Part shown: one piece after another, positions 1-13,979 of the stretch | Layout of the letters: each line of letters begins with the position of its first letter | How positions within the stretch are numbered: position 1 is the stretch's first letter | Source of the DNA: Quillaja saponaria | Lineage: Eukaryota; Streptophyta; Magnoliopsida; Fabales; Quillajaceae | DNA length: 64,000 nt | Assembly (NCBI GenBank): GCA_029379385.1 | Contig: CM055611.1 | Span: forward strand, 19,352,062 to 19,416,061 | Direction of reading: 5' to 3' | Position numbers and translations under genes: made by a program | Notes under the pieces: generated by a model | The model's input: only the letters and a program-made list of their open reading frames with translations | Told to the model about the DNA's origin: nothing | The model's database searches: none

Positions 1-144
1 TCGTATGCAGTGATAGTTGTGTACTCTGTGAAGACTTGAGACATGTAACGTTATGAGCTCGTTCTTGTTACAATGGAATCTAAACAGAAATTATTTTTCT
101 TTTAAAACAGCAGTCTTAATGTTTTTCTCTTAAAAAACAAGGTT

Positions 145-512
145 TATGTACCATTTTGGTTTTTTAAGATTATATTAGTTTTTAATTCGGTCTTCTAAGT
201 AATTTTTCAGTCAATTTTGTTTTATAAGATTTAAAATTTTTTAATTAAGTCTGATACACAGTTATGAATTCTTGAAATAATTATATTTTATATAAAATTA
301 ATAACGTATATAAGTTATTTTTATATTTTAGAGGAAAATTAGTTATTTTATTGTTAAATTAAGTAGATTGTTTTATTTATATATAACATGAGAATAAGAG
401 AATATAACATGATTAAAAATTATAAATCTTAGAGAATGAAATTGACTAAAAATATTTTTAGAGACTAAATTAAAAATTAAAGCAATCCTAAAGAGCTAAA
501 GTAGTAGTTAAA
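145..512. mobile_element. Foldback (MITE-like) element
   Basis: The segment at about 145-250 reads as an imperfect inverted copy of about 400-512. Both arms carry the same string of short words, in the order 'ttagtttttaatt', 'gtctctaa/gtcttcta', 'agtcaattt' and 'aagattta', which pair over roughly 105 bases with about 150 bases between. No coding capacity is seen. This form fits an old non-autonomous DNA transposon. I could not define a clean target-site duplication, so the family is not assigned. Confidence 0.5.
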
Positions 513-974
513 TCAAAAAAACATTGAATGGCTATGATGAATGTAATTTTGTTTATGCTGCTGGGTTTTCTTGCAAGCTTATGTTTTCTGTAGAAGTGTT
601 TTGTTCTGTCATTCAAACTTTTTTCTTTAACACAATTTTTTTTGTCTCTTTGGCTTTCTTTTGCCTTTTAATTTGCATATGAACCTACTTAATTACTTTC
701 TTAAGCTAAATCTACTTAATCCCTTACCTACTACACTACCAAATATTTTCTAAAAATTTTCTCAATTTTACAGCTATCAACCACTTAATAGCACTAACAA
801 GCACGAGCGTTCACCCCACAAAATCCTGACATTTATGTAAATCTCTTTCTCCCAACCCTCTTCTTTCTATTTCTATACGTTTTATATTTTAATTAATTAT
901 ATTTTATTAAATACTTCAATTAGTTTTATTTATTGATTACTTACTGTAAGTATTTTGTATTGGTGCAGTAGGAT

Positions 975-1465
975 TTATTTTTAGGCTAAATTATTCTTTT
1001 AGTTGTTATAGTTTTACTCAATATTTACTTTGGTCTCTTTATTTTATATTTGGTCAATGTACTCCCTGTATTTTTCCACAAAATCAATATTGTCTCTCCT
1101 TATTTCGTGTAATTAAAATTGATAATAGATTTAGAATAAATGCTTTCTTATTGTATCCACAGTTCAAACTCTGTCTAATTTGTTGTTTTTAGATTTATAT
1201 AAATATCATAATTTAAGATATTTTAAATGGGTATCAAAGATGTGCCCAATGAATCAGACACGTCATCCAAACATACATATTAGTGAGGGGTCTATACCAT
1301 GGGCATGATAATACAGTGTTTCATCTGTCAATGTAAAATTAAATTAAACATAAAACGAGAGAATATTTTTCTTTTCTTCAGAAACTATAGAATATAACGA
1401 CCAAATTAAAAATATTAAGATCAAAGTGAAGTTAATTGAAACTATAGAGACTGAAACTGAAATAT
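975..1465. mobile_element. Second, weaker foldback element
   Basis: The arm at about 975-1055 (words 'gttatagtttt', 'ttactttggtctctt', 'atttggtc') is roughly complementary to the arm at about 1370-1465 ('gaccaaatt', 'gatcaaagtgaag', 'aactatagagac'). The pairing is less exact than in the element at 145-512. It is probably a degraded MITE. It could also be part of a larger decayed repeat. Confidence 0.35.
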
Positions 1466-2755
1466 GAATAATTGACAAATTATATGCGTATACTTTTCTC
1501 ATATCTATATATGACACATATATTTTGTGTAAATTGTATTGATGATATGTTTGATTCAGAATTGACTTATTCACTAAAAATATTATTCTATATTAAATAA
1601 TATTGATAATTAAATTCATAATTTTTTTTTTAATTCCTAAGAGAGAAGAAGAATTAAAAAATTATTATTATTGTAAGAGTTAGAAAAAAAATAATAATCT
1701 ATTTGAAACACAATATTTTAATACCATGAAATAATAATGAAATATTTATTTTTGTTAATATAATTACACAAAAAAGTAAATATTAAAATATTAAATTCAC
1801 AATATAAGTTTATAATTTTTTTAATTATTAAGATAGAAGTAGAATTTAGAAAATAATATTATAATAAAATAAAAACTATACTCTTAATATTCATTTCAAT
1901 TCATAATTTTTTTGAATTATGAAGAATTAAGGAAAAGAATTATAATCTTATTAGTATTAAAGGGGGAAAAATAAGAAAATAAATAAATGAATAGTCTATT
2001 TTAAATATAATAATTTAATACTATAAATAATAACTAAATGGTGCCTATATCTATATTTATAAATAAGAAATAAAAAAAAATTCAAGTATTATTAACTTCA
2101 ATTAATCAATTATTTAAAAAAAAATATTTTGTAAAATTTATTTCATTTTCTCTATTTTATATAATAATTATAATATTTTTTATATTATTAAAATAAAAAT
2201 AAAAACTCTTAAACACATGCTGGCTAGTAATAGTAAAAATTCAAAAAATATTAAGACAATAAAATTTTTCTATCTTATAGATATTTATTAAATATTTTGA
2301 TAAATTCTTTATAATAATTAATAAGTATGATAATTCATACAAAAACTTGCCTTATTCTTGTAAATTTATTTATGCTTGAGAAAAATACATGTGGCGAAGA
2401 AAGTAAAGGAAGAGAGAAGAAAGAAGCTGCTTTCTTCATTTAGTTTTCGGAACTTGGAACAGAGACTGTCACACTCACATCTCTTATTTTTCCACTAAAC
2501 CCACTTCTCGTCCATATCCCTTTCGTGAAGCTGATCAATCTTGCTCCATCCCAACAACTCTCAGACCAGACTGAAGACTATTAGACTTTGATACCCGTAT
2601 GTTCTATCGGAATCTGCTTCATTTTACTTGTCCAAAAAGAAAGCACCCACAAAATATCCCTCTTTAATTTGTGCTAAAGCAATTGGCTTTCAATTGGAAA
2701 CACCCAGAAATTCATAACCCAGATGTGGATTTGATCAGATCCAAATAATTTCCAA

Positions 2756-5700
2756 ATGGGTCTGTTGAATTTGCCAACTTCAAAGCGTAATCCGCGGCAT
2801 TGGCGGCTCTTGGACATCGTTTCAGCAGTGCTTTTTGGGTTTGTATTCCTGTTTTTTCTTTTGGTTTTCACTCCTCTTGGTGATTCGCTTGCTGCTTCCG
2901 GCCGCCAGACGCTTCTTTTATCTACCTCCGATCCACGACAGCGCCACCGCCTCATTGCGTTGGTTGAGTCTGGGCACCAGCAAACTATCGAGTCATGCCC
3001 TGCTGAGGCTGTCGACCACATGCCGTGCGAGGATCCTAGGAGAAACAGCCAGCTAAGTAGGGAAATGAATTACTACAGGGAGAGGCATTGCCCCCTGCCG
3101 GAGGACACGCCCCTCTGCTTGATTCCCCCACCTGAAGGGTACAAGATTCCGGTGCAGTGGCCGGAGAGCTTGCATAAGGTATGCGTCTTGGTGATAAGAA
3201 TTGAATTTTTAAATTTGGTGTCCTGTTCTGGTTTTACAACTGAATAATAAATCTAAGTTTGTGCAAGTTGGAGTGAGATCTCTAGTCTGGTGTAAATTTC
3301 TCTGACAATGCTAGGACACCGAATTCGTCTTTCTGTTCTTATGTCGCAGAATGAAAAATTGGGCCAGTAATTGGAACAATGAGGTTGTTTTGTCAATGAT
3401 AGTTTAAGAACGTATAAAGTGATGGTATAATTGTAGTCTGTAACTGTATTAGTGGTTCGCGTATTATATATATTTTTTCACACATTTGCTAGGGTCTTTA
3501 CAAATGGTGAGCATTGAAACGAAGTTTAAGTGTGTAGAGTGCATTTTATGTTATTTATGGGACATGGTTCCTTTTTTCTAATTTTCAGTGAAATTAATGT
3601 GTCTGGCATATTTTGTAAAAATTAAGTGAAGTTACAATTAATGCATTTAGGAAGTGATCGGATTTGGATCCTCTACTGTACCGGAGAGGATTCTGTTTGG
3701 AAAGAGAAGGTACAATGCCTTCCCTCCCAAAGTGTTTTTAGTTGCAAAAAGAAATTTGGCCCTTGGAGCGAGAAGGTTTTGTGATCACTCTCCCACATAT
3801 CCTTCTCCTATTCGGATCTTGATCCGAAGTAATCGGCCTTGGTGGTTTTAGTTTAGGAATCTCAGTGATATAATTGGATAATTTAATCACATTTTCCTGC
3901 AGCAAAGTATTTGAGTACCATCGGGCACGCTCACTTTCATTTTTGATGATAACAACTCTCTTTGGTGGTTATTGTCAGTTCCTAGGCCACCAAAGAAGCT
4001 AACAGCCAATTTAGGACTCAGTATAAGGTGTGAGTTTGTAAATGAAGGAGACAGAGAAAATAAAGAAATGTAAAAGTAGGAAAATATAAGGTAAAGTAGG
4101 AAAGATCTTTTAGTCAATGCTATTGAGCGGTTCCAATCACTTGTATTGAATAGTCCATGTACCAGCACCAAAGCAGAGAAAACAAGAGAGGCCTTTGAGC
4201 TTAATTCAAGTGACAGCAGGCTGAGATAGGACTGTGGAAAATATATCCCTTAACACCTAGCAACAAGCAGAAACAAGAAATTGAGATTACCCCTGTAAAT
4301 GATAGTTCATGTAATCTGAAGTTGTTGTATTTGCCATTCCTCCGAGGAAGGGCAACTGTTTTTTTTTTTTTTTCTTTTTCCCAATATCACTGTATCACAT
4401 AAGACCGTGCAGTCAATTAGGTGTTCTTTTGCCGCATTCTAAAATGTTGCTCAGTTTATAAGTTTGTAAATTATTGATCATGTTATCTTATGATTGACAC
4501 ATCTTCTCCAGATATGGCATGACAACATGCCACACAACAAAATTGCAGACAGGAAAGGTCATCAGGGATGGATGAAACATGAAGGTCCATACTTCCTTTT
4601 CCCTGGTGGTGGTACAATGTTCCCAGATGGAGCAGTACAATACATTGAAAAACTTGGTCAATACATACCAATAAGTGGTGGTGTTTTGAGGACTGCTCTT
4701 GATATGGGCTGTGGGGTAGGAGCAATGATCCTTTTTATCTTTTGAGACCTTATAAGAAGTTGGTACATTCTAATGATCCCTTACATTTTTCACTTCCAGG
4801 TTGCCAGTTTTGGTGGATATCTCCTAGCTGAAGACATTTTGACAATGTCCTTTGCTCCAAGAGACTCACACAAATCACAAATACAGTTTGCTCTGGAAAG
4901 AGGAATACCAGCATTTGTTGCCATGCTTGGCACACGCAGACTCCCTTTTCCTGCATTCTCATTTGACTTGGTTCATTGTTCTCGATGTTTAATCCCGTTT
5001 ACAGCCTACAGTGAGTTTGCTTGCTGCATCTTACCTTTTCATGTCTCTGGTTCTTCTACAGCACAGTGCTTTACCCTGATACTGAAATTCGAATTTGCAG
5101 ATGCAACATATTTCATTGAAGTGGATCGGTTACTCCGTCCTGGAGGATACCTAGTTATATCTGGTCCTCCTGTACAGTGGCCTAAACAAGACAAGGAATG
5201 GGCAGATCTCCAGGGTGTGGCAAGAGCTTTATGTTATGAGCTGATTGCCGTTGATGGTAACACTGTCATCTGGAAAAAACCTGCAGGAGATTCATGTCTT
5301 CCGAACCAGAATGAATTTGGTCTGGAGTTGTGTGATGAGTCAGATGACTCGAATTTATGCATGGTAACTTCCATCAGATTGTCATTAGTTTGAGTTCTCT
5401 TCATCTTTATAAATGTGTGGGTAGACATTTCTAGATATGATTGGATCAAACAGAAATGAATGATCCTTAACATCATTGCTAGAACCTTGATAAAGTTTTT
5501 CATTGTTAACAAATCTCATGTATAAAAGGATTAGTTAGTAAGGAAAAACTAAAGTGTTCTATCTTGAAGGTACTCCAAGTTGACGAAATGTGTGAGTAGG
5601 ACATCTGTGAAGGGAGAATATGCTATTGGGATGATTCCCAAGTGGCCGGAAAGGCTAACAGTAGCCCCTTCAAGGACCATAGTCCTGAAAAGTGGAATCG

Positions 5701-7449
5701 ATGTTTTTGAGGCTGACACTCGGAGATGGGTAAGAAGGGTTGCATTCTACAAGAATTCTCTAAAACTGAAGTTGGGAACTACGACTGTACGCAACATCAT
5801 GGACATGAATGCATTCTTTGGCGGTTTTGCAGCAGCGCTTAAATCTGACCCAGTGTGGGTAATGAATGTTGTTCCTGCTCGAAAACCATCTACTCTGCCT
5901 GTGATCTTTGACAGAGGCCTTATAGGACTCTACCATGATTGGTGAGTTTTGCTGAATGTTTCACTTTTTTTCTTAAAAGGAAATTATATGGAAGCCAATC
6001 CACCACAGGGCTGAGCCATTGGCAAAAAATGTTTATGTTAATGCTGAATAGACCTTCATCCTGTTTTTTTTTTGCATAGTGTGCATTTAAAAATCATATG
6101 TTTTGAGGAGTTTATGTATAAGGCAACAAACACTATTAAATTATGCCATTGCCTCTTTTAAGAACAATACACCTTAGTTGTTTCTTGCATCTATAATTTG
6201 ATGGCTTTCTCCTTTTCAAAAACTTAAGCGGTCTTCTTTCTGGAATTCACTTTTGATATCTTCCTCCTTTCTTGATGAGGCCAGATATTTTCAGTAGTAT
6301 TCTTGCAATGTGATATATCTTGTTTGTTCTGTTTTCATATAGCTTGATTTGTTTCTCTAATTTGTTTTCTGAATTCTGCCCAACTAAATGTTAATGGTAA
6401 ACATTTTTAATTAGCAAAGTAACCCCTTTAACAAATTTATAGATCTAAGTGGTAGTAATTCCATTACAAGATTGGATCTGCATAAACAGAAGTTTTTGTT
6501 TTTTTCGGGGTGTGGGATTTTTAATAAGTGCGACAGTTGGATGGGAAGTTTGAACCAGGAACCTCACATTGAAAAGTGTTCCTGTACCACTAAGTCATTG
6601 CTCAAGTGGGAGAATAAGTATTACTTTTATCTTATGTAGTTATGTAAAATTAACTTAAATAAGACCAAGATGACTCTTCTGGTCAGGATATTTATCTAAG
6701 GCAGACAGACTTACCTTATGAATTATGATACAATAAATAACTTTTTAGTAACTAGCTAATAATGGATATGGTTATTGCTTTCAGGTGTGAACCTTTCTCC
6801 ACTTATCCTCGTACTTATGATCTCATCCATGTAACTGGCATCGAGTCACTTACAAAAGATCCTGTTTCAAGAAAAAGCAGGTATTCCCATACTTCTGGGT
6901 TCTCTTCTTTTGCTGTTGTCTAATTGTCTTATTTTATTAGCATTAACAAAGCATGTCATATTCAATAAAATCTAAGCAAACAAAAAATGCCCCATCTTTA
7001 TTGTGGTAGCATAACTATTGTCCTTTTATGTCTTATGGGGTACTGGAGGATGCTAACCTCCAGAATGTGAGGTCTAGCATTCCCCTATATACATGAGTTT
7101 ATATATTGAGTATGGAGCTGATGCCTGCATATGTGTGGATGTGTGTACATATAGACCATAAAAGTTGGTAAAGTGCATAGTCAATTTTTTGAAATACTAA
7201 CTCATTGCTGCATGACTTGACTACAGGTGTAACCTTGTTGATTTAATGGTAGAAATAGATAGAATATTACGCCCAGAAGGAACAGTTGTCGTGAGGGATA
7301 CCCCTGAAGTTATTGAAAAAGTTGCACGCATTGCTCGTGCTGTAAGGTGGTTAGCCACCATACATGATGAAGAACCTGAATCGCATGCTAGAGAAAAAAT
7401 TCTTGTTGCCACCAAAACCGTCTGGAAGCTTTCCTCTTCATCCCACTGA
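2756..7449 (+). CDS. QUA3: QUASIMODO3-like methyltransferase (PMT13)
   Basis: Golgi type-II membrane protein of the plant DUF248/PMT methyltransferase family. The Arabidopsis relative QUA3 acts in homogalacturonan (pectin) methylation. Coding exons: 2756-3178, 4512-4715, 4800-5010, 5101-5363, 5570 or 5580-5941, 6785-6880 and 7227-7449, all with GT/AG borders and matching phases except one. The product is about 593-596 residues against about 600 in the family. Seen: a short basic N-terminus, one membrane anchor at residues 17-40, the SAM-binding motif LDMGCGVASFGG near 203-214, a second methyltransferase half starting at VRNIMDMNAFFGG, and the family ending KLSSSSH. At the exon 4/5 join the expected AWYSKL frame is lost by one extra base (see findings). 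Using the acceptor at 5580 keeps the frame open but replaces about four residues. Identity is sure; integrity is not. Confidence 0.9.
6490..6620 (-). mobile_element. tRNA-derived SINE-like insertion in the QUA3 intron
   Basis: On the minus strand an A-box-like sequence (cttagtggtaca, reverse of about 6583-6594) is followed about 30 bases on by a B-box-like sequence (ggttcaaacttcc, reverse of 6544-6556). This is the split RNA polymerase III promoter of tRNA-derived SINEs. It lies inside the intron 5942-6784, antisense to the host gene. I did not recognise the family or find target-site repeats. Confidence 0.5.
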
Positions 7450-10400
7450 CACTGCCTTCGATCTTTGTAGCTTAGGTAATTCTCTTGTTTTTTTCTTTCC
7501 CTTTTTCCTGGAATCAAGTGGTGATCTCCATGCACCAAAAAGGATACAGTTTTTCTTCCTTGTTCCAATATTTTATATCTGGAGATAGTATGGTTAGAAT
7601 TGGTGAAAGTGAAAACTGAAAAGAGAACACTTGTGCCTTTCTGTATTACAAATGCACAAACAGGTGCTACTTATATATTAGCTTCAAAGATCTATATCAT
7701 TGATTTGTTATTACCTTTCATGTTGTCTATCGTCATCTTCTCATGTACATGGTAAAATCAACTTATGGTCATTATTACGAGACATGAGCAAATTTAGATG
7801 AAAATACGGTAAGACTAACATGAATGGAGCAGAAGATCAATATGCCGATGCCCTTTTAAGATGTAAAATCACGTACAAAATAACCACTGGATTGAGGTAG
7901 GCCCCCAACTGAATCTAGTTATTCTGCTTATGTACTTAAACTTTTTGGTACAGTGCAATTTTACCTTTCTTGTTCTCTATCATCATTTTATTTGATTTGT
8001 GTACTTGATCTTTTCAACCCATCTGTATTAAGCTGTACACACCCAGGAAGAGAAAGGGTGGAAAGAATGAAAATATGCAGCTAGCCCAAGTGGTACCTGT
8101 CTAAGGGTTTGAATATAAGAATACTTGTCATATTGCTGAAGAAGCAAATGGGAATGGCCCATAATGTGGAAAAGAACGATTGAGTGTAAGCCCTAAAGAG
8201 AGTGCTTGAATACCAGATGCATTCTGTTATTGAAGAGGCAATGAAAATGGCACATAAGGAGGTGGGTAGTTGCTAGTGTTACTTATGGTATTACCACAGA
8301 GGCACACAGGGGTCAGTCATATCCAGCAAAGATTAAATGAAAATGAGTAAATTACTCCTACGTGTAAATTGTACAACCAATTTTTTTTTTTTTTTATTAG
8401 TGTATCTTGATTAATTTATATTTTTACAACAAATTCTATTTTTTTTTAACAGTTACTAATAAGCAATGGAGATGTCAAATTATTTTTAAGTCAAAGGTAA
8501 CTTTCACTTTACTTACCCCTTTCTAATAATAGCACATCTTGTCTTCAAGACTTCAACATGGTTGGTTATGAAAAGTAAAATAGACTAATTTGAGATTTTA
8601 ATCACTATCTCCAAAAAAAGATAAAGATGTAGTGAAAGACAATAAGCATATTAAGTAAGGAATCTGTTTTGGTTTAAAATCTTATACTAGTATAAAGAAA
8701 GCATTTCATTTGATTTAAATTATTAGGTAATATCTTAGTTTGGTATGTTTTTTTTTTCTCTTACATATCTCAAATATTATTCTTACCATAATAGAATGAA
8801 TATCATAAATTAAAAAAATATTATGTAAATTTTGTTCCTTATCATTTTTTTTATTCGTTTCTAGTCTTATATTTATTTTCTTATTATTTTTAACAAGAGA
8901 AAACTATATTATCTCCTCAAGTAATTTCTTTCCGACTTAACAAAGTTTAACACAGTTTAAAATTTGAACTAATCTTGAATCCGATATATTGTCAATTACT
9001 CTAAAAAATAACATTTGAAGAATCATTAGGGTATTAATTTGTTTCAAACTAAGCCTAAAAAGTTTAAAATCTTTTTAGATAGCTTAATTAAATAAAAAGA
9101 TTGAATTTCAAATGGCTAGCTAAATGAAGAAGTTAAGGTTGAAAAAACATTTGGAGGTTGGGAATTTGGTTGGGGTGCTTTAAACTTAGATTCGGCAAGT
9201 ACATATGTTGATGTGCTGGAAAAATAGGACACGCCCATACATAAATGCAATTATGCAAACACTGCATCACTCCCAACGGACACATCTAGCTAATAAGCAA
9301 AGTTATTGTGGTCCTAATTGTTCATAACCATGTATGCCCATCTCTAACAACTAAGTTCTCAAAATTGTGTCAACTTTTTTTCTTTTATGAAAAAAGAAAA
9401 AAAAGAAGAAGATATATATATCCCAACAAAGTCATTTTATAAAATTGGTCAATCAATTACTAGTTCAATTGAAAAAAATATCAAGTTTCGTTTTCAATTC
9501 TCAAGTATAACTTATGAGAGATTTAATTCTAATTTATTCTCTCTTCTATATAAAAAAAACCTTACATTAATTAATATTTATTGACACTTGGTTAATTTGA
9601 GTGTGAAAGGTCATGTGGGTTTGTGGGTCTGCACCTCCATTGCGTCTTTGTGCATCCTATACATGTAATATTTATGTGCCATGCACTATATATGTCGACG
9701 ATGGTGACTTGTTTTAGGAGTTTGAATTTTCCAACTAAAACATGTGGTAGACCCATTACTTCTATTTTCTTCAACACTTCAACTTGTTCATATTTGTCAG
9801 TCTTGAAGTTGATTATAGGATGTGAAAATCAAACTTTTGTGTCATTATCCTTCTTGTATATATATTCATCCTTTGACACATGTGACTTTCTAGAGTTTTG
9901 ATGAAAATTGACTAAGAATTTATGGATTTAAATTATTCATACAAACTATATATGCATGTTTCTATATATACACTATAAATTAGTAGCACAAAAGTTAGAG
10001 CATTGTAAAAAACAAACTTATAGTCTAAACCACAAGTTACAATTTAATTTTGCGGATATAGATATAAGAAGTTGATTTTTCACCACTTGGTTGAAGAGAT
10101 TGATAGGAACTTACGTATTTCTGTCTTCGATTAATTACACAATCTAATTATTTAATTTATTGGGTAATTTTTTTTTTCTCGAGCACTCCTATAACATAAA
10201 TATTAATTGGACTTCAAACATGGATAAACATGCATGGATCATATTCTAAAAGTTCAAGTAATCAGGTTGTATATATCATTCATGATTCCTTGACAAGTAT
10301 AATTTGACTATACAATTTGTTCTAATTAGTTTCTCAAGACGTTAATTTTCTATATCTAGGAGAATATGAAAGGAAATTTACAAAAGAAATTAAAATAAAC

Positions 10401-11406
10401 GAAAAGAATTCTTCAAGCAACTAACAAAGTTTTCGAGTCATATTAAGCATTTAAAAATTAATGCAATATCAATAATGGAATTAATATCACCCCAAAAAAA
10501 AAGAAGTAATAATCTTTGAATTTGTTCTTATCCATTATCTGATTCTATTTTTCCTTCTATCTTTTTTGATATATATAAGAAAAATTATTAAGAAGGAAGA
10601 GAATTACAAGGGAAGCCTCATGAACATAAACAAAAGAAAGAAAGAAAAAAAGATTAAAACAATTTTTTCGTTATATCATACAGTTATTTGGGAGTAGTTT
10701 TAATCCAATTATTTGACGTGGCTTAGTAATAAAATCTATACTAAAATTCTTGAAAAGCTATAATCGCTATAAGTTAAGAAAGAATAGTGTGGCTGTGGAC
10801 ATAAAGTTTCCTATCAAAAAATTTTACTTCTTAAATTAAAAAAATTAAAAAATTAATAAGAAGAAATATATTAATTAAGAGAGTTTTAAAAAATTATTGA
10901 AATCATCTTGATTTAATAATATTTAATTAAGGTCCATTTCTATTTTTTATCTATTATGTGTCACTGGACACAAGATAGTATGTTTACGAATTAATGTTAG
11001 TATTTATTCTTTTACATTGAATATACATGGATCATTGTGTTTTTATAGGCATACTATCATGTATCTAGTAAATACAAAATAAACAAACCCTTATTTTATT
11101 TCTTTACAAACCTTATCCATGGTTGCATTATTTAGATTGTAACAATAATAGTTTTAAATTATTATTTACTTTGATACCTCCATCTTTAAAGTCCCCCCTC
11201 CACACTGAGCATCAAGATGACCTTTTTAGTTTAAAAGAGAAGAAAAAGGTTTGTAGTTGCATTATATTAAACTATGAAAGTGCTAATATTATTGAAAAGG
11301 ACCATCAAAAAAAGTTGTAATTATTTGTTAACATGCATGGTGGCCGTAATTTGGTCATTAATTAATTAGTCAGATCCCATAATTAACACATAGTTTGGAT
11401 GATAAT

Positions 11407-11408
<2 letters not shown>

Positions 11409-11432
<24 letters not shown>
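11409..11432. repeat. TA dinucleotide microsatellite
   Basis: An uninterrupted run of about 12 TA units leading into a short CA run. Confidence 0.9.
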
Positions 11433-11439
<7 letters not shown>

Positions 11440-13926
11440 TTCATTAATGCATGTTTCATTGAAATAATTTAAGGCAGCTAAGTCATTTTTGGTGGCGGGA
11501 CAAACTTGATTCTATGGAGATTAAATTATATAATTTTAGACTTAAGTACAAAAGTCAATACTTTCGTACATCAAATAGAACTGACAAGAAAAAAGAGATA
11601 CATGTAAATTTTTCTCATAATCTAGTTCCAATAATCTTAAAAAACCATCTAACTCTTTGTAATTTGTGCTTTTTATGAAAATAGCAAGGTGTTTGGGCAT
11701 AAATTTCAAACATTTATGAAAATACAGCTTTCTGTTGTTCTTTTGGATCATAAAGTTCAATAGATTCTATATTATAAAATTATATAATATATTAAACTGT
11801 GTGGGTATGTATTGTTGTTATATTAATGTTTTATCATTTCTCTTTCTATTGTATAAACTTATATTTGCAAGTTTAGTAAAAAGGGGTCAACAGTTAAGAG
11901 CCAATTTGATAATTTATATTATCACTTTATCCTTAGATGGTGCGTTAAGTGAGCAATACATAAAAAATAGAACTGCCTTAATGAATATATTTGTTAAGTG
12001 GAATAAACATAATTATTAAATTAAACATTCCAAAACTAAAAGCTCATTAATTAGTTTTGCATAGTATTAACACAATTATTAACCACAATAATCAAATTGA
12101 GGGTATGAACCATCTTCCAAATCAATCATCAAGATTTGAACATTGATATTATCATTTAGTTTTTTTTTCAACAATCATATATGATTTAAAGTTTAATAAT
12201 AATTATCCCCAAAGCATGTAAATTTCTATTCAAAATTATTTCAAAATGAAGGTTTATCTTTTTCTCTATCTATATATGCTTTTTTAAGGCTTGTCCCCTT
12301 TCTTGTTGGGGCCATTGCTTTTACAAGAAAGAGCAACCAAACACAGTTGGAACTGATCACATGCTTTTTCATTACATGATTGTGATGTGTTCATTTAGTA
12401 GGTGCATGCATGAAGGTTTTAAATTTAATGGTGGGGGCAGAGTGTGTTGTGTTTAATTTTCATTTATTAACATGCATCTAATTTTTCTATTAACACTTTA
12501 ATTACCCTTATTAATTTTAGTTTATTAAATATATAATATATATCTTCCTATCACACAGCCATGCAACAATAAATTCAAATTTTCAATTCATCTTATTTAT
12601 ATTTCCTTCTTTATCATCATAATTAAGGTACAATTTAAAACAAGAAAAAAAAAGGAATTAAAGTAGAGCTCTTGATCTTTTTTTAATGTATGTTTCTCAC
12701 ATATTAGTTGAACAATCTATTCATGTGTCCCAAATTTCATGGCATAATACTCTATTAATTATTCTAGAGAAGGCCTATGCAATTTAACATTGGCTAAATC
12801 ATATCTATACTATGCTCAATTTAGCTTTTAAAATTGTTTTTCTGATTAAACTTTTACTCACAATTGTTTGATAATAGAGATTAAGATTTATGGAGAAGTG
12901 TTTTTGAATTTTTAAAATTCTAAAAACTGAATCTAGAAATAGATGTTTTTCTTAATAGAAAATAATAGAAGTTCAAATAAATTTTAATAGTTTTTTGATT
13001 TAGCCAAATATACCCATAATTTTTATTATATTTTAACATATACCCTTATTGTCATTTATGTACATAATCAAAATCTCTTAAATTAACAAAAAGAAATACA
13101 TGTTATCATTATTTAAAAAATTAAAATTAAATTAAAAATTTTATGTAGATTTGACAAAGCATACCCATTTCTAGTAATTTCAATACTCATCAATATCTCT
13201 TCAAAAAATAGAAACAAACAATTTTTCATATCTTACAACGCTTTTATGTTATTTCATCCAAATATTTTTTCAATTTTTTATACAACACTTTTTAAACAGT
13301 TCTACTTGAAAAGTTATGTTTTTACTTATACTTTTACATACTGCTTAACCGAACAAACACATATAAAAGTGACTTAATGGAAAAAATCTTTTGATTTTCT
13401 TAAAATAACCCCTATAAAAATTTAATTTTCATTCTTATCCCTTTTTAGTTCAACTTCTAACTCTTTAATTTTACATAAACAACTTTTTATTCTTTAATAG
13501 TGATAGGATTATTTTCTTAATTATTCTCTATCTTAATAGCAATATGATTACAATAATTTTTTATTTATATTAACATTTTTTTAATAATAATATCAAATTT
13601 CTGACAATAATTAAATTCCTTATATTTAACAATTTATCTATAGTTGAACACAATATTAATCTCCTTTGTTTTACTGCATAGAAGTCCTTTAGTATCCCAT
13701 ATATGTTGTTGTTGAATTTATAGAGTATGACTATGCTTGCTTAACATTTTGGTTATTTGCTCAATGCTTCACCAAAAAGGTAAATTCTTGATTCATTTTC
13801 AACTCTATAATTAATAGATTTTTTTCTTCTTCTTTTTTCCATAGAAAAATCTATTTTTTTCAATACATTTATTGTATTTGTGTTATGTTGTTTTGTTGAA
13901 AAATTTAAAAAATTTAACAAAATAAC

Positions 13927-13928
<2 letters not shown>

Positions 13929-13971
<43 letters not shown>
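13929..13971. repeat. Long TA microsatellite
   Basis: About 21 consecutive AT units. Runs of this kind vary in length between individuals and are hard to assemble exactly. Confidence 0.9.

Positions 13972-13979
<8 letters not shown>

Larger units (their letters stand above)
1..2450. other. AT-rich intergenic region
   Basis: No gene is visible. The open frames here are short and low in complexity, as expected by chance in very AT-rich DNA. The stretch holds two foldback elements, listed separately, and many A and T runs. The last 300 bases before the methyltransferase gene (about 2400-2755) become richer in C and T and probably contain its promoter and 5' leader. I could not place a transcription start. 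Confidence 0.6.

Noticed and set aside
9592..9901. Open frames on both strands at the same place
   Set aside because: Frames on both strands over the same 180 bases, with no family match, are more simply explained by a patch less rich in stops.
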